Assembly (NCBI GenBank): GCA_903884815.1 | Contig: CAISGE010000073.1 | Span: 1 to 53,922 of the forward strand | Source of the DNA: Candidatus Omnitrophota bacterium | GTDB lineage: Bacteria > Omnitrophota > Omnitrophia > Omnitrophales > Aquincolibacteriaceae | Length of the DNA: 53,922 bases | Direction: 5' to 3' | Shown here: positions 42,927 through 51,580 of the stretch, one piece after another | Layout: each line of letters opens with the position of its first letter | Position numbering within the stretch: position 1 is the stretch's first letter | The notes under the pieces: generated by a model | What the model was told of the DNA's origin: nothing | Seen by the model: the letters and a program-made list of their open reading frames with translations, nothing else | Database searches by the model: none | Made by a program: the position numbers and the translations under genes

Positions 42927-43622
42927 ATGATCGGCGAAAATAAAAAAAACGTTTTTTTTATTGTTCCCGAGCGTAACGAGGGGACGGTGATCCGGGCGAC
43001 ACTTGAGCCGCTTGTCCGGGAGGGATATTCCGTCGTGGTGGTGGATGACGGGTCGACGGACGGATCTTGGGAGAAGATCAAAGCCTTGCCGGTCTACGCC
43101 TTGCGCCATCGCGTGAATTTGGGGCAGGGGGCCGCGCTTCAGACTGGGATGACTTTCGCTCTGTCCAAAGGGGCTCAGGTCATAGTGCATTTTGACGCGG
43201 ACGGTCAGCACCGGCTCAAGGATGTCGAGGGGCTTTTGAAGCCCGTACTCGCGGGGGAGGCGGATGTCGCATTAGGGTCCCGTTTTATGAGGCGCGAGGA
43301 TGCGAAAGCTGTTCCTCTCTCGAAGCGTATCCTTCTGAGAATGGCGATCGTGGTGAATGGCGTGATGACCGGACTCTGGCTCACAGATGCGCACAACGGA
43401 CTTCGCGTGCTGAACCGGCGAGCGGCGGAAGGTATTCACTTGCGGGAAAACGGGTTCGCGCACGCCACCGAGATCATCGATCAGATCTGCCGGCTAAAAT
43501 TAAGATACGTTGAAAGACCGATGCGGGTGCATTATTCTAAGTACTCACGCGCGAAAGGGCAGTCCATGTGGAATGCCTTGAATATCGTTATTGATCTCTT
43601 GCTCAGGAGGATCCTTAAATGA
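42927..43622 (+). CDS. Polyprenyl-phosphate sugar synthase-like GT2 (DPM1-like)
   Basis: About 231 residues, close to the length of dolichol-phosphate mannose synthase catalytic proteins. Motifs are FFIVPERNEGTVIRATLEPL (~10-29), VVVDDGSTDGSW (~36), NLGQGAALQTGMTFAL (~63), VHFDADGQHRLKDV (~87) with D-x-D, and GSRFMR (~115). It would load a sugar onto polyprenyl phosphate on the cytoplasmic face, the donor for GT-C enzymes such as those at 34700 and 44005. AGAGGGA precedes GTG 42924 / ATG 42927; either could be used. The stop overlaps the DUF2304 start by 4 bp. Confidence 0.9.
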   Translation: MIGENKKNVFFIVPERNEGTVIRATLEPLVREGYSVVVVDDGSTDGSWEKIKALPVYALRHRVNLGQGAALQTGMTFALSKGAQVIVHFDADGQHRLKDVEGLLKPVLAGEADVALGSRFMRREDAKAVPLSKRILLRMAIVVNGVMTGLWLTDAHNGLRVLNRRAAEGIHLRENGFAHATEIIDQICRLKLRYVERPMRVHYSKYSRAKGQSMWNALNIVIDLLLRRILK

Positions 43623-43969
43623 AACTGATACAATTCATTCTGATCCCGGTGTTCGTGATCGCGATGTTGATCTATGTCCGACGGTTCCGAACCCTTCTTT
43701 TGGACCGGTTGATCGCGATCCTGATAGGCGTGGTTGCGATCCTATTAGTCCTGAACCCTGATTGGACCGGTTTTCTGGCCCGCGAGTTCGGGGTTGGTCG
43801 CGGGACAGACCTGATGCTTTACCTGAGCGTGACCGGCCTCGGTTTTTTCTGTCTCACACTTTGGGCAAAATTGCAGGATATGGACGCCCGCTTGACTCAG
43901 ATCATCAGGACGCAAGCTCTTGCCGAGAGCGCCAAATCGAGCCTTCCTGAAGTCCCCGGAAAAGAATAA
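43619..43969 (+). CDS. DUF2304-like small membrane protein
   Basis: The 116-residue protein has three hydrophobic segments: LIQFILIPVFVIAMLIYV at the start, LIAILIGVVAILLVLNPD (~32-50), and LMLYLSVTGLGFFCLTLW (~66-84). A short amphipathic end follows. This matches DUF2304 proteins, which almost always sit directly beside DPM1-like glycosyltransferases and are thought to be their membrane partner. The four-base overlap with that gene here supports a tight functional pair. Biochemical role unproven. Confidence 0.85.
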   Translation: MKLIQFILIPVFVIAMLIYVRRFRTLLLDRLIAILIGVVAILLVLNPDWTGFLAREFGVGRGTDLMLYLSVTGLGFFCLTLWAKLQDMDARLTQIIRTQALAESAKSSLPEVPGKE

Positions 43970-44004
43970 AGCATCGCGACCATTTTCTTGCCATGGGAAA
44001 ATAA

Positions 44005-46242
44005 ATGAAAAATAAAGCGGTTGCGGCATTTGACATGTTAAGCCCCAAGAAGCTCCTCTTCGTTGCCGCCTTGTTCCTCGTCCTGGGTGTTCTGATCTAT
44101 TCCAATACATGGCATGCTGAATTCCAATTTGATGATGCTCCGCACATCAAATTAAATGTTTCCTTGCGCGGCTCATTTGATGTGGCCAAGATCTGGAACG
44201 CGAATATAAAAACGCGATTTATCCCCTTTGTAACCTTGACCATCAATTTCCTGATGGGGCGGGAAGGGGTCGCCGGCTATCACTTTTTTAATTTCGGGGT
44301 CCATTTCCTGAATGCCTGCTGGGTTTTTTTATTCGGGGTCATGATCTTTAGAACTCCCAAGATGAGCGGAGCCTATCCGCCGAAGCTGACAAATCTCCTG
44401 GCGATCTTCAGCGCCTTGATATTTCTCGCGCATCCGCTTCAGACCCAGGCGGTAACTTATATCATTCAACGCATGGCTTCCCTGGCGGCCTTCTTTTATC
44501 TTGGGGCGATCGTTCTTTATATGAAGGCCCGCTTGGATTCAAGCAAGGCGTTTTACGCGGGATCTCTGGCCATGGCTTTTGCCGCGATGTTCTGCAAAGA
44601 GAACGCGACCACATTGCCGCTAGCGATCATTCTGGTCGATCTTGCTTTCTTTATCCAGACGGATGGCAAGATGAAAGCCCTGCTTCGCTGGGCGCCATTT
44701 TTCGCGGCCGTTTTAAGTGCTCTTTGTTTGAGCGGGGCTTTTTCCTGGATCTTTAGCTTCACGAATTCCAAAGAGGGCGGCTTGGCGATAAAAAGTATCT
44801 TGCCCGCGGATCTGCAGCAGGGTGTTCTTTCCCGCGGCCAATATTTTCTGACGCAGATCAACGTGTTGTGCACCTATTTGAGGCTGCTGATCTTCCCGGT
44901 TAACCAGAGCCTTGACTATGACTATCGAGTGGCAAAAGGACTCTTAGAAGTCAGAACTATGGCCTCCGCTCTTTTTTTGACGGGACTTGTGAGCGTCGCT
45001 TTCCTCTGGATAAAAAAACACAGGCTTTTGAGCTTCGGGATCTTCTGGTTCTTTCTGACGCTGAGCGTAGAGTCAAGTATCATTCCGATCAGAGATGTGA
45101 TCGTCGAGCATCGCATGTATCTGCCCATGGCGGGCTGCGCTCTTTTTATTTGCGCCGGACTTTATGAGTTTCTCAAAGATCAGAAACAGTGGGTTGTTGC
45201 GGTGACTTTGGTCGTGATCACTCTAGCCTCATTGACCTATGCCCGCAATGAGGTTTGGAAGACCCGGATCAGTATGTGGCAGGACGTCACGCGGAAGGCG
45301 CCTCAAAAAGCCCGTGGCTTCAGCAATCTTGGGGATAGCTACGGCCGTGCGGGGCAACAGGCGAAAGCTGCGGAGTGTTTCAGGAAAGCCATTGAGCTCG
45401 ATCCCGATTACGCAGAAGCTTATTATAACTTGGGTCACGCTCTGGGGATGATGGGGGATCATGAAGGTGAAAAGGAATACTACCGGAAAGCAATCGAGAA
45501 AAATCCGGAGTACTGGTCGCCTTATATCAATCTTGGGGCTCAACTCGGGGCCGAGGGAGATCTGAAGGGGGCGCTTGACGCCTTTCAGGCCGTCGTTAAG
45601 GGGAATCCGGAGAATGTTATTGCCTATGACAATCTGGGGGTGACTTACGATAGACTGAGGAACTTTGAAAAAGCGGTCCAGAATTTTAATAAATCGGTCC
45701 AGATCAATCCTTACTACGCTCCCGGTTACTGGCATCTGGGGCAGTTGCTTCGGGGCCGAGGCGATCTTGACGGGGCTGTGACGGAAATGATGAAGGCCCT
45801 GGAGGCCGAGCCGGACTACGCTGAGGTGTGGTTCGACCTCGGCAAAACTTATCTGATGATGCATAAGCTCCAGGAGGCCGGTCTTGTTGCGGAGAGGCTT
45901 CGTTCTCTTTCCTTCGGGAAGTTATCGGACCAACTCACGGAAATGATCGAAAAAGGGATTCCTGTTGAAAAAGAAGATTCGGCCCCGGAAACCACGCTGA
46001 AGACGATTTCAAAAGAGTGTTTGGAGCAGGGGAAGAACTGTGGGGCCAAAGAACTTTCCGAGGAAGAAAAAAAGAAGATGAAGATCCTCAATATGGTACG
46101 GCTCTCTCAGATGGTTTCTCAACAGCAGCGGGCGGTTGAGACGGTCAAAGTTTTTCAAACCGTTTCTTCCGTGACTCAGCGGCCCATATCTTCCGTCAGA
46201 GTCCAGCCCGCTGTTCCTACCACCGTTAAGGCCCGGGAATAG
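44005..46242 (+). CDS. TMTC-like GT-C membrane protein with C-terminal TPRs
   Basis: This 745-residue protein has about ten hydrophobic segments in residues 15-420, then six TPR units (~430-635) with the LG..Y...G....A...F.KA...P pattern. The tail is charged and has two cysteines. The first loop contains FQFDDAPHI (~39), whose D-D pair is the GT-C catalytic motif, and HPLQTQAVTYIIQRMA (~138) is typical of bacterial TMTC/O-mannosyltransferase-like proteins. Such proteins probably transfer polyprenyl-linked sugars to secreted proteins, with the TPRs binding the target. The upstream DPM1-like gene would provide the donor. Start MKNKAVAAF at 44005. Confidence 0.85.
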   Translation: MKNKAVAAFDMLSPKKLLFVAALFLVLGVLIYSNTWHAEFQFDDAPHIKLNVSLRGSFDVAKIWNANIKTRFIPFVTLTINFLMGREGVAGYHFFNFGVHFLNACWVFLFGVMIFRTPKMSGAYPPKLTNLLAIFSALIFLAHPLQTQAVTYIIQRMASLAAFFYLGAIVLYMKARLDSSKAFYAGSLAMAFAAMFCKENATTLPLAIILVDLAFFIQTDGKMKALLRWAPFFAAVLSALCLSGAFSWIFSFTNSKEGGLAIKSILPADLQQGVLSRGQYFLTQINVLCTYLRLLIFPVNQSLDYDYRVAKGLLEVRTMASALFLTGLVSVAFLWIKKHRLLSFGIFWFFLTLSVESSIIPIRDVIVEHRMYLPMAGCALFICAGLYEFLKDQKQWVVAVTLVVITLASLTYARNEVWKTRISMWQDVTRKAPQKARGFSNLGDSYGRAGQQAKAAECFRKAIELDPDYAEAYYNLGHALGMMGDHEGEKEYYRKAIEKNPEYWSPYINLGAQLGAEGDLKGALDAFQAVVKGNPENVIAYDNLGVTYDRLRNFEKAVQNFNKSVQINPYYAPGYWHLGQLLRGRGDLDGAVTEMMKALEAEPDYAEVWFDLGKTYLMMHKLQEAGLVAERLRSLSFGKLSDQLTEMIEKGIPVEKEDSAPETTLKTISKECLEQGKNCGAKELSEEEKKKMKILNMVRLSQMVSQQQRAVETVKVFQTVSSVTQRPISSVRVQPAVPTTVKARE

Positions 46243-46395
46243 TGCTTTTTAGGACATTATCCGTTTGGGATTACAGGCCTCGAAATAGAAAGTGACAAAA
46301 AAAGCGATGATATTATTGCTCATGAGGTTTTGTTTTGGATGAATATCCATTGAAATCCGGGCTAAGCGGCTCAAAGGCTCGACGGGGACCCTGCT

Positions 46396-47175
46396 ATGGC
46401 AAAAAATTGGACTGAAGCTCAACGGAACGAAAAAGAGTTCTGGAAGAGAATTTATATCGATAAGGCCAAGGACATAAAATCCTACACAGCTATTTCCCCT
46501 CAAGCGGCGATTGACTTCGTCCATAAAACCATGAAACGGCATGAAATGTCTGTCGACGATCTTTCGGGGAAAGTTGTCGCCGATATCGGGTGCGGCCCTT
46601 ATGGCCTTATCCTTGGATTAGATCATCAATTCGACAATCATCTTCAAGAAAAACCCATGCTCCTAGGCGTAGATCCTCTGATGGACTTTTATGTCTCGGA
46701 GATAGGTTTGCTGAAAGAGAAAGACAATGTCCGTCTTTATAACGCAAAAGCTGAATCGCTGCCCATCAATGAGTCGTCGTGCGACTATGTGTTTTCTGTT
46801 AATGTGCTCGATCACGTCGAAAATCCGGAACGGTGTGCGGCCGAACTATACCGGATAACGAAAGAGGGTGGCTTATGCGGAATATCCTTGCATGTGGTGA
46901 CGCCGCTATTTTCTCCTTTTGCCGCTGCTCTTAAATACATCGATTCGAATCATCCCCATCACTTCACATTAAATAAGTTCAGAGAAACGCTTGCGAGAGT
47001 TTTTGACAGGGTGGATGTCTCAAAGATAGTAACAGTGATTGAAGATCAACCCGAGTTTGCTTTTCGGAAGATCCTGAGCTCCTCGAATAAGCTCTTGGCC
47101 ATAGCAAGATGGGGCTATACCCTTATTATGAGAACGGTTTATTTAAATTGCTGGAAGAAACCTTCATCGTCATAG
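46396..47175 (+). CDS. SAM-dependent class I methyltransferase
   Basis: The 259-residue protein contains motif I VVADIGCGPYGLILGL (~57-72), the acidic strand-2 end LLGVDPLMDFY (~88), NAKAESLPINESSCDYVFSVNVLDHV (~117) and the post-motif ITKEGGLCGISLHV (~155). It is a Rossmann-fold methyltransferase; its position at the end of the glycan locus suggests a sugar or lipid acceptor. The ~150-bp gap before it holds no gene. It is A/T-richer than the transketolase genes that follow. Confidence 0.85.
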   Translation: MAKNWTEAQRNEKEFWKRIYIDKAKDIKSYTAISPQAAIDFVHKTMKRHEMSVDDLSGKVVADIGCGPYGLILGLDHQFDNHLQEKPMLLGVDPLMDFYVSEIGLLKEKDNVRLYNAKAESLPINESSCDYVFSVNVLDHVENPERCAAELYRITKEGGLCGISLHVVTPLFSPFAAALKYIDSNHPHHFTLNKFRETLARVFDRVDVSKIVTVIEDQPEFAFRKILSSSNKLLAIARWGYTLIMRTVYLNCWKKPSSS

Positions 47176-47340
47176 CCTGAAGATTGCGCAAAACGTCAAA
47201 GCGAAGACTCGGATTTTCCGATTTTCACTCTTTTACTTTGCATACTGTGTGATGAGTCAAACGAGCTTCTGGGTAGCTCTCCCCATGGAGCACTCCCCCA
47301 TAGGACATTTTTATATTTGAGGGCAGAGTTTTTTTAGTGA

Positions 47341-47369
47341 TTGACTGAGCCATTTAAAGCCGCTAAACT
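47341..47369 (+). promoter_or_regulatory. tkt: Sigma-70-type promoter for the transketolase genes
   Basis: TTGACT (47341-47346), a 17-bp spacer and TAAACT (47364-47369) form a good match to the vegetative consensus. Transcription would start near 47376, about 40 nt before ATG 47419. This also argues against a longer translation start at 47341, which would lie in the -35 box. The 47176-47340 gap before it holds no gene. Confidence 0.6.
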
Positions 47370-47418
47370 TCGTCGTCTTTTTCCTCTCTACCAGTCAGCT
47401 AAGGCATACTTAAATTTC

Positions 47419-48237
47419 ATGGAAAAGCTTTCCGTAGATCAGCTTAAGGCGAAGGCGAAGCTCGTTCGCCGCCACATCGTTGAAATGACCGGAGCCGCGG
47501 CTTCGGGGCATCCCGGCGGTTCTCTTTCTGCCACGGATATGCTGGTCGCGCTCTATTTTAACCTCATGGACCACAATCCCCAGGACCCGCAGTGGCCCGA
47601 TCGTGATCGTCTGATCCTGAGCAAAGGGCATGCCTCTCCCGCGCTTTACGCCGCCATGGCGGAGGTGGGCTACTTTGATCCCAAGACCCTCAAGGATTTC
47701 CGCAGCCTCGGCAGCCCGCTTCAGGGGCATCCCGATCGCCGCAAACTTCCCGGAGTCGAGGCTTCGACCGGATCTCTCGGCCAGGGACTTTCGATAGGCA
47801 TCGGCATGGCGCTCGCGCGCCGTCTGGATCAAAAAAATTATTATACTTATGTCATCACGAGCGACGGGGAAATGAACGAAGGCCAGACCTGGGAAGCCGC
47901 CGCGATGGCCGCGCATCACAAGGTCGATCACTTGATCGCATTTCTTGATTACAACAAGTATCAGCTCGATGATTCCACGAAGAATATCTGCGATATGGAG
48001 CCTGTGGTCGAGAAGTGGAAGGCCTTTCGCTGGCACACCTTTGAGATCGACGGGCACGATATCAAGCAGATCCTGAATGCGGTGGAAAAGGCCAAGAAGG
48101 TCAAAGGCGAGCCGGTCATGATCATTTCCCATACGGTCAAAGGCAAAGGCGTTTCCTTTATGGAAGGGAACAATGCTTTTCATGGAGTCGCGCCGACGGC
48201 AGATGAAGTTCAGAAGGCCTTGAAGGAGCTCGTGTAA
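47419..48237 (+). CDS. tktA: Transketolase, N-terminal (TPP-binding) subunit
   Basis: The 272-residue protein is the N-terminal half of a split transketolase. It has the family start VRRHIVEMTGAAASGHPGGS (~15), DRLILSKGHASPALYA (~57), the TPP motif ITSDGEMNEGQTWEAA (~144-159) ending in LDYNKYQLDD, and HTVKGKGVSFMEG. The holoenzyme moves two-carbon ketol units between pentose and hexose phosphates in the non-oxidative pentose pathway. Split transketolases are common in anaerobic and candidate-phylum bacteria. The start at 47419 follows a clear promoter; the stop TAA shares a base with the ATG of the second subunit. Confidence 0.94.
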   Translation: MEKLSVDQLKAKAKLVRRHIVEMTGAAASGHPGGSLSATDMLVALYFNLMDHNPQDPQWPDRDRLILSKGHASPALYAAMAEVGYFDPKTLKDFRSLGSPLQGHPDRRKLPGVEASTGSLGQGLSIGIGMALARRLDQKNYYTYVITSDGEMNEGQTWEAAAMAAHHKVDHLIAFLDYNKYQLDDSTKNICDMEPVVEKWKAFRWHTFEIDGHDIKQILNAVEKAKKVKGEPVMIISHTVKGKGVSFMEGNNAFHGVAPTADEVQKALKELV

Positions 48238-49178
48238 TGGAACGTAAAATGGGCAAAGCCACGCGGGATGCTTACGGCGAGACCTTAGTTGAGATCGGCA
48301 AGATCAATCCGAACGTGATCGTGCTCGACGCGGATCTCTCCAAATCCACGAAATCGGTTCTTTTTTCCGAGAAATTTCCGGAACGCTTTATTAATGTCGG
48401 GATCCAGGAAGCGAACCTGGTCGGCGTGGCGGTGGGACTTGCCTCCTGCGGCAAGATTCCTTTCATCTCGAGTTTCGCGTCCTTCCTTGTCAGCAAAGGT
48501 TTTGATCAGTTCCGGATGGGCGTTGCGTTCTCCGAGCTGAACGTGAAGGTGATCGGCTCTCACGGCGGCATCACGGTCGGGGAGGACGGCGCTTCCCAGA
48601 TGTCGATCGAGGATATCGCGCTCATGACCAGTCTCCCGGGTTTTGTGGTGATGGTGCCCTCCGATGAGGTTTCCGCGCGCGCCCTGGTGCTTGAAACCGC
48701 GAAATATGTCGGCCCCGTTTACATCCGTACCGGGCGTCCGAAAGCTCCGCTGGTTCACAAGGCCGGCACAGAGTTCAAGATCGGCAAAGGCGTTCGCATC
48801 CGCGAAGGCAAGGACCTCACGATCATCGCCAACGGCCTGGAAGTTTTCGAAGCTCTTGAAGCGGCCGAAAGGCTTGCCGATGAAGGGATCAGCGCCAGCG
48901 TCATTGATATGCACACTGTGAAGCCGCTGGACACCGAGCTTGTTCTGGAAGAGGCGAAGCGGACGGGCCATATTCTCGTCGCCGAAGAGCATCAGATCTG
49001 GGGCGGTCTCGGGAGCGCGGTTGCGACCTTTCTCGCCAAGAAGCACCCTTGCAAGATGGGTTTCGTCGCCATTCAAGACACTTTTGCCGAGTCGGGCAAG
49101 GGCGATGAGCTTCTGGAAAAGTACGGTTTGACCTACCCGCATATCATCAAGGCCGCCAAAAAACTCCTGGGACGCTAG
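48237..49178 (+). CDS. tktB: Transketolase, C-terminal subunit
   Basis: The 313-residue partner carries the pyrimidine-binding and C-terminal domains. GKATRDAYGETLVEIG leads to LDADLSKSTKS (~30), then FINVGIQEANLVGVAVGLAS with the Glu that activates TPP (~60), GSHGGITVGEDGASQMSIED (~102), and IRTGRP. It is translated with a one-base stop/start overlap after the first subunit, which sets stoichiometry. Both halves are intact. Together they form the cytoplasmic enzyme. Confidence 0.94.
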   Translation: MERKMGKATRDAYGETLVEIGKINPNVIVLDADLSKSTKSVLFSEKFPERFINVGIQEANLVGVAVGLASCGKIPFISSFASFLVSKGFDQFRMGVAFSELNVKVIGSHGGITVGEDGASQMSIEDIALMTSLPGFVVMVPSDEVSARALVLETAKYVGPVYIRTGRPKAPLVHKAGTEFKIGKGVRIREGKDLTIIANGLEVFEALEAAERLADEGISASVIDMHTVKPLDTELVLEEAKRTGHILVAEEHQIWGGLGSAVATFLAKKHPCKMGFVAIQDTFAESGKGDELLEKYGLTYPHIIKAAKKLLGR

Positions 49179-49243
49179 CCCTTCGGGCTCGTTCGGGGTC
49201 TTGGCGACAGCCACGCACCCTCTTATCGGAGAACACTTCCGAA

Positions 49244-51001
49244 ATGAAATCTTTCTCGGGTACGGCGTATCGCGTACGGCGTACGGCGGAACGTTCAAAA
49301 AATACCTCTGTTAAGAACGCCGTACGCCTTACGCCGTACGCCTTACTTGCCCTTCTGCTCATTTCTTTTGTGTCCCCCCTCTTTGCTGCTACAGGCGATA
49401 AGGCGATGGTGATCACCCCCGACTTCCGCGCGACTCAGGCCGCTCTTGAGATCCTGAAGCAAGGGGGGAACGCGGTGGATGCGGCCGTGGCGGCCGGGTG
49501 GGTCATGAGCGTGGTCAGTCCGCAGTCTTCCGGGATCGGCGGTGGCGGGCTTTTTCTTTTTTATGATATTGGAACACGCCGTATTCTCTTTTTTGACGGG
49601 AGTGTCAAGACTCCGGCGAAGGCCAAGCCCGGGATGTTCCGTGACGCGAAGGGGAATCTTCTCCCTTATCAGCCCGAACGGAATACGGGGGGACTGCCGG
49701 TGGGCGTGCCCGGGTTCTTGAAGCTCACGGAAGAAGTGCACGCCAAATACGGGACGCATAAGTTTCCGTTCGAGAAGCTTTTTGATCCCGCGATCCTTTT
49801 GGCGGAAAACGGGACGGAAGTTTCGGCGGAGCTTTCCCTGGCGCTTCGCGAGAATGCGGAGCGACTGAACCTCTTGGATCCCTCCCAAGCGGTTTTTTTT
49901 AAAGACGGAGTTCCACTCCCCAAGGGAGCAACATTCCAGCAGACCGATCTCGCCAAGATGTTCCATCTTCTCCAGAAAAAAGGACCTTCAGCTTTCTATA
50001 AGGGGGCGATTGCGACCGAGATGATCCGCGCGGTTCATAAGGACAAGTTTCGTCCAGGATTCCTTGGGGGCCGGGACCTTGAAGGCTACACGGCGGCGGA
50101 GCGCGAACCGGTTCACTCGACCTATCAGGGGTATGATCTTTTTAGTGCCGGGCCACCGGCCGATGGCGGGGTAATGCTTTTCCGGGCGCTCAATATCCTG
50201 TCACATTTCGGAATGCCGGGGCTTGGAAAATCTCCGGAGGCCTATCATCTTCTCGGGGAAACGCAAAAGGTCGCCTTAGCCTATCGTGACGGTGTGGCCG
50301 ATCCGGACATGTTCGAGATCCCTCTTACGGAATTGCTTTCCGAGGCGTGGGCTCAGGATCGGGCAGGGACCATTCAATTTGATAAGATCCTTCCTTTTGT
50401 TAAAGCGTCGCAGGATTCCGGACCTGTCAAAAAGCGATCCGGAATATCGATCCTGGTGGTGGACCCCCGCGGAAACATCGCGATCCTTACCGCGACTCTT
50501 GGGGACGCGTTTGGTTCAGCGCTGCGGGTCCCGGGTTACGGATTTTTTATGAACAATCTCCTGACAGATTTTGACGGGGGGCCCTCTTCGGGCAAGGACG
50601 CTGCTTCCGAGGGAAACATAACCGGAGGGCAAAGGCCGCGCGGTCCCGAAGCGCCCGTCTTCCTATTCAAAGAGGGCAAGCCTGCGATGCTGGCCAGCGC
50701 CTATGGCAACGAGGAGCCGGCCGTCGTGCTTTTGAACGTGATCGTTCCCCGGATCGACCTTGGGGCTTCTTGTGTCGAGGCCTTAGGGGCCCCACGGCTC
50801 CTGGCGGGAGACAAGGGGCTGCGCATGGAAAAGGGCCTTTATGATCAGGAAATGATACGTATGAAGCTGGAACTTTTAGGGTATAAGATCGAAAAAGAGG
50901 ATACGATCGGAGTTGCGCAAATAGTTTGTTTTGTCCCGGGTTCTGGTAAGATAGAGGGTGAAAGTGATCCTCGCGCGGCAGGGCAAGCTGAAGGCTTCTA
51001 G
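49244..51001 (+). CDS. Gamma-glutamyltransferase-family protein lacking catalytic residues
   Basis: This 585-residue secreted protein follows the GGT fold: GGNAVDAAVAAGWVMSVVSPQSSGIGGGG (split motif near ~76-103), AGPPADGGVMLF (~303) and FMNN (~430). However, the segment that normally reads T-T-H-x-S-V-V-D, with the nucleophilic Thr that also cleaves the precursor, reads G-I-S-I-L-V-V-D (400-407). The substrate Arg in D-F-R-E-x-x-P is replaced (D118-G-S-V-K-T-P124), and the oxyanion Gly-Gly region reads AYGNEEP. It is therefore likely inactive as a transpeptidase and may remain one chain. Residues ~6-35, including part of the signal peptide, are encoded by heptamer repeat A5; the hydrophobic core is ALLALLLISFVSPLFA. 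Role unknown. Confidence 0.8.
   Translation: MKSFSGTAYRVRRTAERSKNTSVKNAVRLTPYALLALLLISFVSPLFAATGDKAMVITPDFRATQAALEILKQGGNAVDAAVAAGWVMSVVSPQSSGIGGGGLFLFYDIGTRRILFFDGSVKTPAKAKPGMFRDAKGNLLPYQPERNTGGLPVGVPGFLKLTEEVHAKYGTHKFPFEKLFDPAILLAENGTEVSAELSLALRENAERLNLLDPSQAVFFKDGVPLPKGATFQQTDLAKMFHLLQKKGPSAFYKGAIATEMIRAVHKDKFRPGFLGGRDLEGYTAAEREPVHSTYQGYDLFSAGPPADGGVMLFRALNILSHFGMPGLGKSPEAYHLLGETQKVALAYRDGVADPDMFEIPLTELLSEAWAQDRAGTIQFDKILPFVKASQDSGPVKKRSGISILVVDPRGNIAILTATLGDAFGSALRVPGYGFFMNNLLTDFDGGPSSGKDAASEGNITGGQRPRGPEAPVFLFKEGKPAMLASAYGNEEPAVVLLNVIVPRIDLGASCVEALGAPRLLAGDKGLRMEKGLYDQEMIRMKLELLGYKIEKEDTIGVAQIVCFVPGSGKIEGESDPRAAGQAEGF
49260..49346 (+). repeat. Heptamer repeat, family A copy 5, inside a signal-peptide region
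   Basis: The left arm is GTACGGC GTATCGC then GTACGGC GTACGGC (49260-49287). The right arm is GCCGTAC GCCTTAC repeated twice (49319-49346). It is the cleanest example of four heptamers per arm. The 87-nt length keeps the reading frame of the GGT-like gene. Confidence 0.9.
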
Positions 51002-51015
51002 ATTTTGAATTTGCC

Positions 51016-51050
51016 ACCGCCTATGGCGGGGTCCCGTCCAAAGGCGGGAA
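51016..51050 (+). repeat. Small double-hairpin element upstream of the NUDIX gene
   Basis: CCGCC-TAT-GGCGG (about 51018-51030) and TCCCGTCC-AAA-GGCGGGA (about 51032-51049) are adjacent hairpins. Together they resemble short G/C-rich intergenic palindromes common in candidate-phylum genomes. It lies between the GGT-like stop and the NUDIX start. Confidence 0.5.
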
Positions 51051-51073
51051 GATCTCAAATCTCAGAGGTAAAA

Positions 51074-51580
51074 ATGATTCTGCATAAGGGCAAGTACCTC
51101 GATCTGATCCGCGAAGATAATTGGGAGTATGTCCAAAGGACCAATTGCAACGGGATCGTGGTTATCGTCCCGATGACGGCGGATGAAAAGGTGATTTTCG
51201 TCGAACAATTCCGCCGGCCCGTCAAAGCCCAGGTGATCGAATGGCCGGCCGGACTTGTGAATGACAAGACTCCGCATGATGCGGAGACGATGGAAGCTGC
51301 CGCGCGCCGGGAACTTATGGAAGAAACCGGCTATAAGGCGGACCATTTATCGCTCCTGACGGAAGGCCCGGTCTCGAGCGGCCTGAGCTCGGAGATCATC
51401 ACCTTCTATCAGGCGCTCGATGTGGTCAAGTCCGGCCCGGGGGGAGGGGATGAGACCGAAGCGATCAAGGTCCATGCGGTGCCGCTCAAGGAAGCGGACC
51501 TCTGGCTCTACGAGATGGAAAAGAAGGGTCTGATGGTGGATCCGAAAGTTTATGTGGGGTTGTATTTCTTAAAAAGCTAG
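51074..51580 (+). CDS. NUDIX hydrolase (ADP-ribose pyrophosphatase-like)
   Basis: The 168-residue protein has the lead-in VIVPMTADEKVIFVEQFRRP (~33-52) and EWPAGLVND typical of ADP-ribose pyrophosphatases. The NUDIX box helix is E-TMEAAAR-RELMEETGY (~78-95), with all metal-binding Glu residues present. The loop between the box Gly and first Glu is longer than usual. SSGLSSEIITFYQA follows. It would split ADP-ribose or another nucleoside diphosphate linked to X. The start is ATG 51074 behind AGAGGTAAAA; a longer frame from 51005 would translate a palindromic element and is rejected. Confidence 0.9.
   Translation: MILHKGKYLDLIREDNWEYVQRTNCNGIVVIVPMTADEKVIFVEQFRRPVKAQVIEWPAGLVNDKTPHDAETMEAAARRELMEETGYKADHLSLLTEGPVSSGLSSEIITFYQALDVVKSGPGGGDETEAIKVHAVPLKEADLWLYEMEKKGLMVDPKVYVGLYFLKS

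Noticed and set aside
47341..47418. Longer N-terminus for transketolase from TTG 47341
   Set aside because: The TTG is the first part of a good -35 box with a matching -10; the extension has no family similarity and the conserved enzyme starts at 47419.
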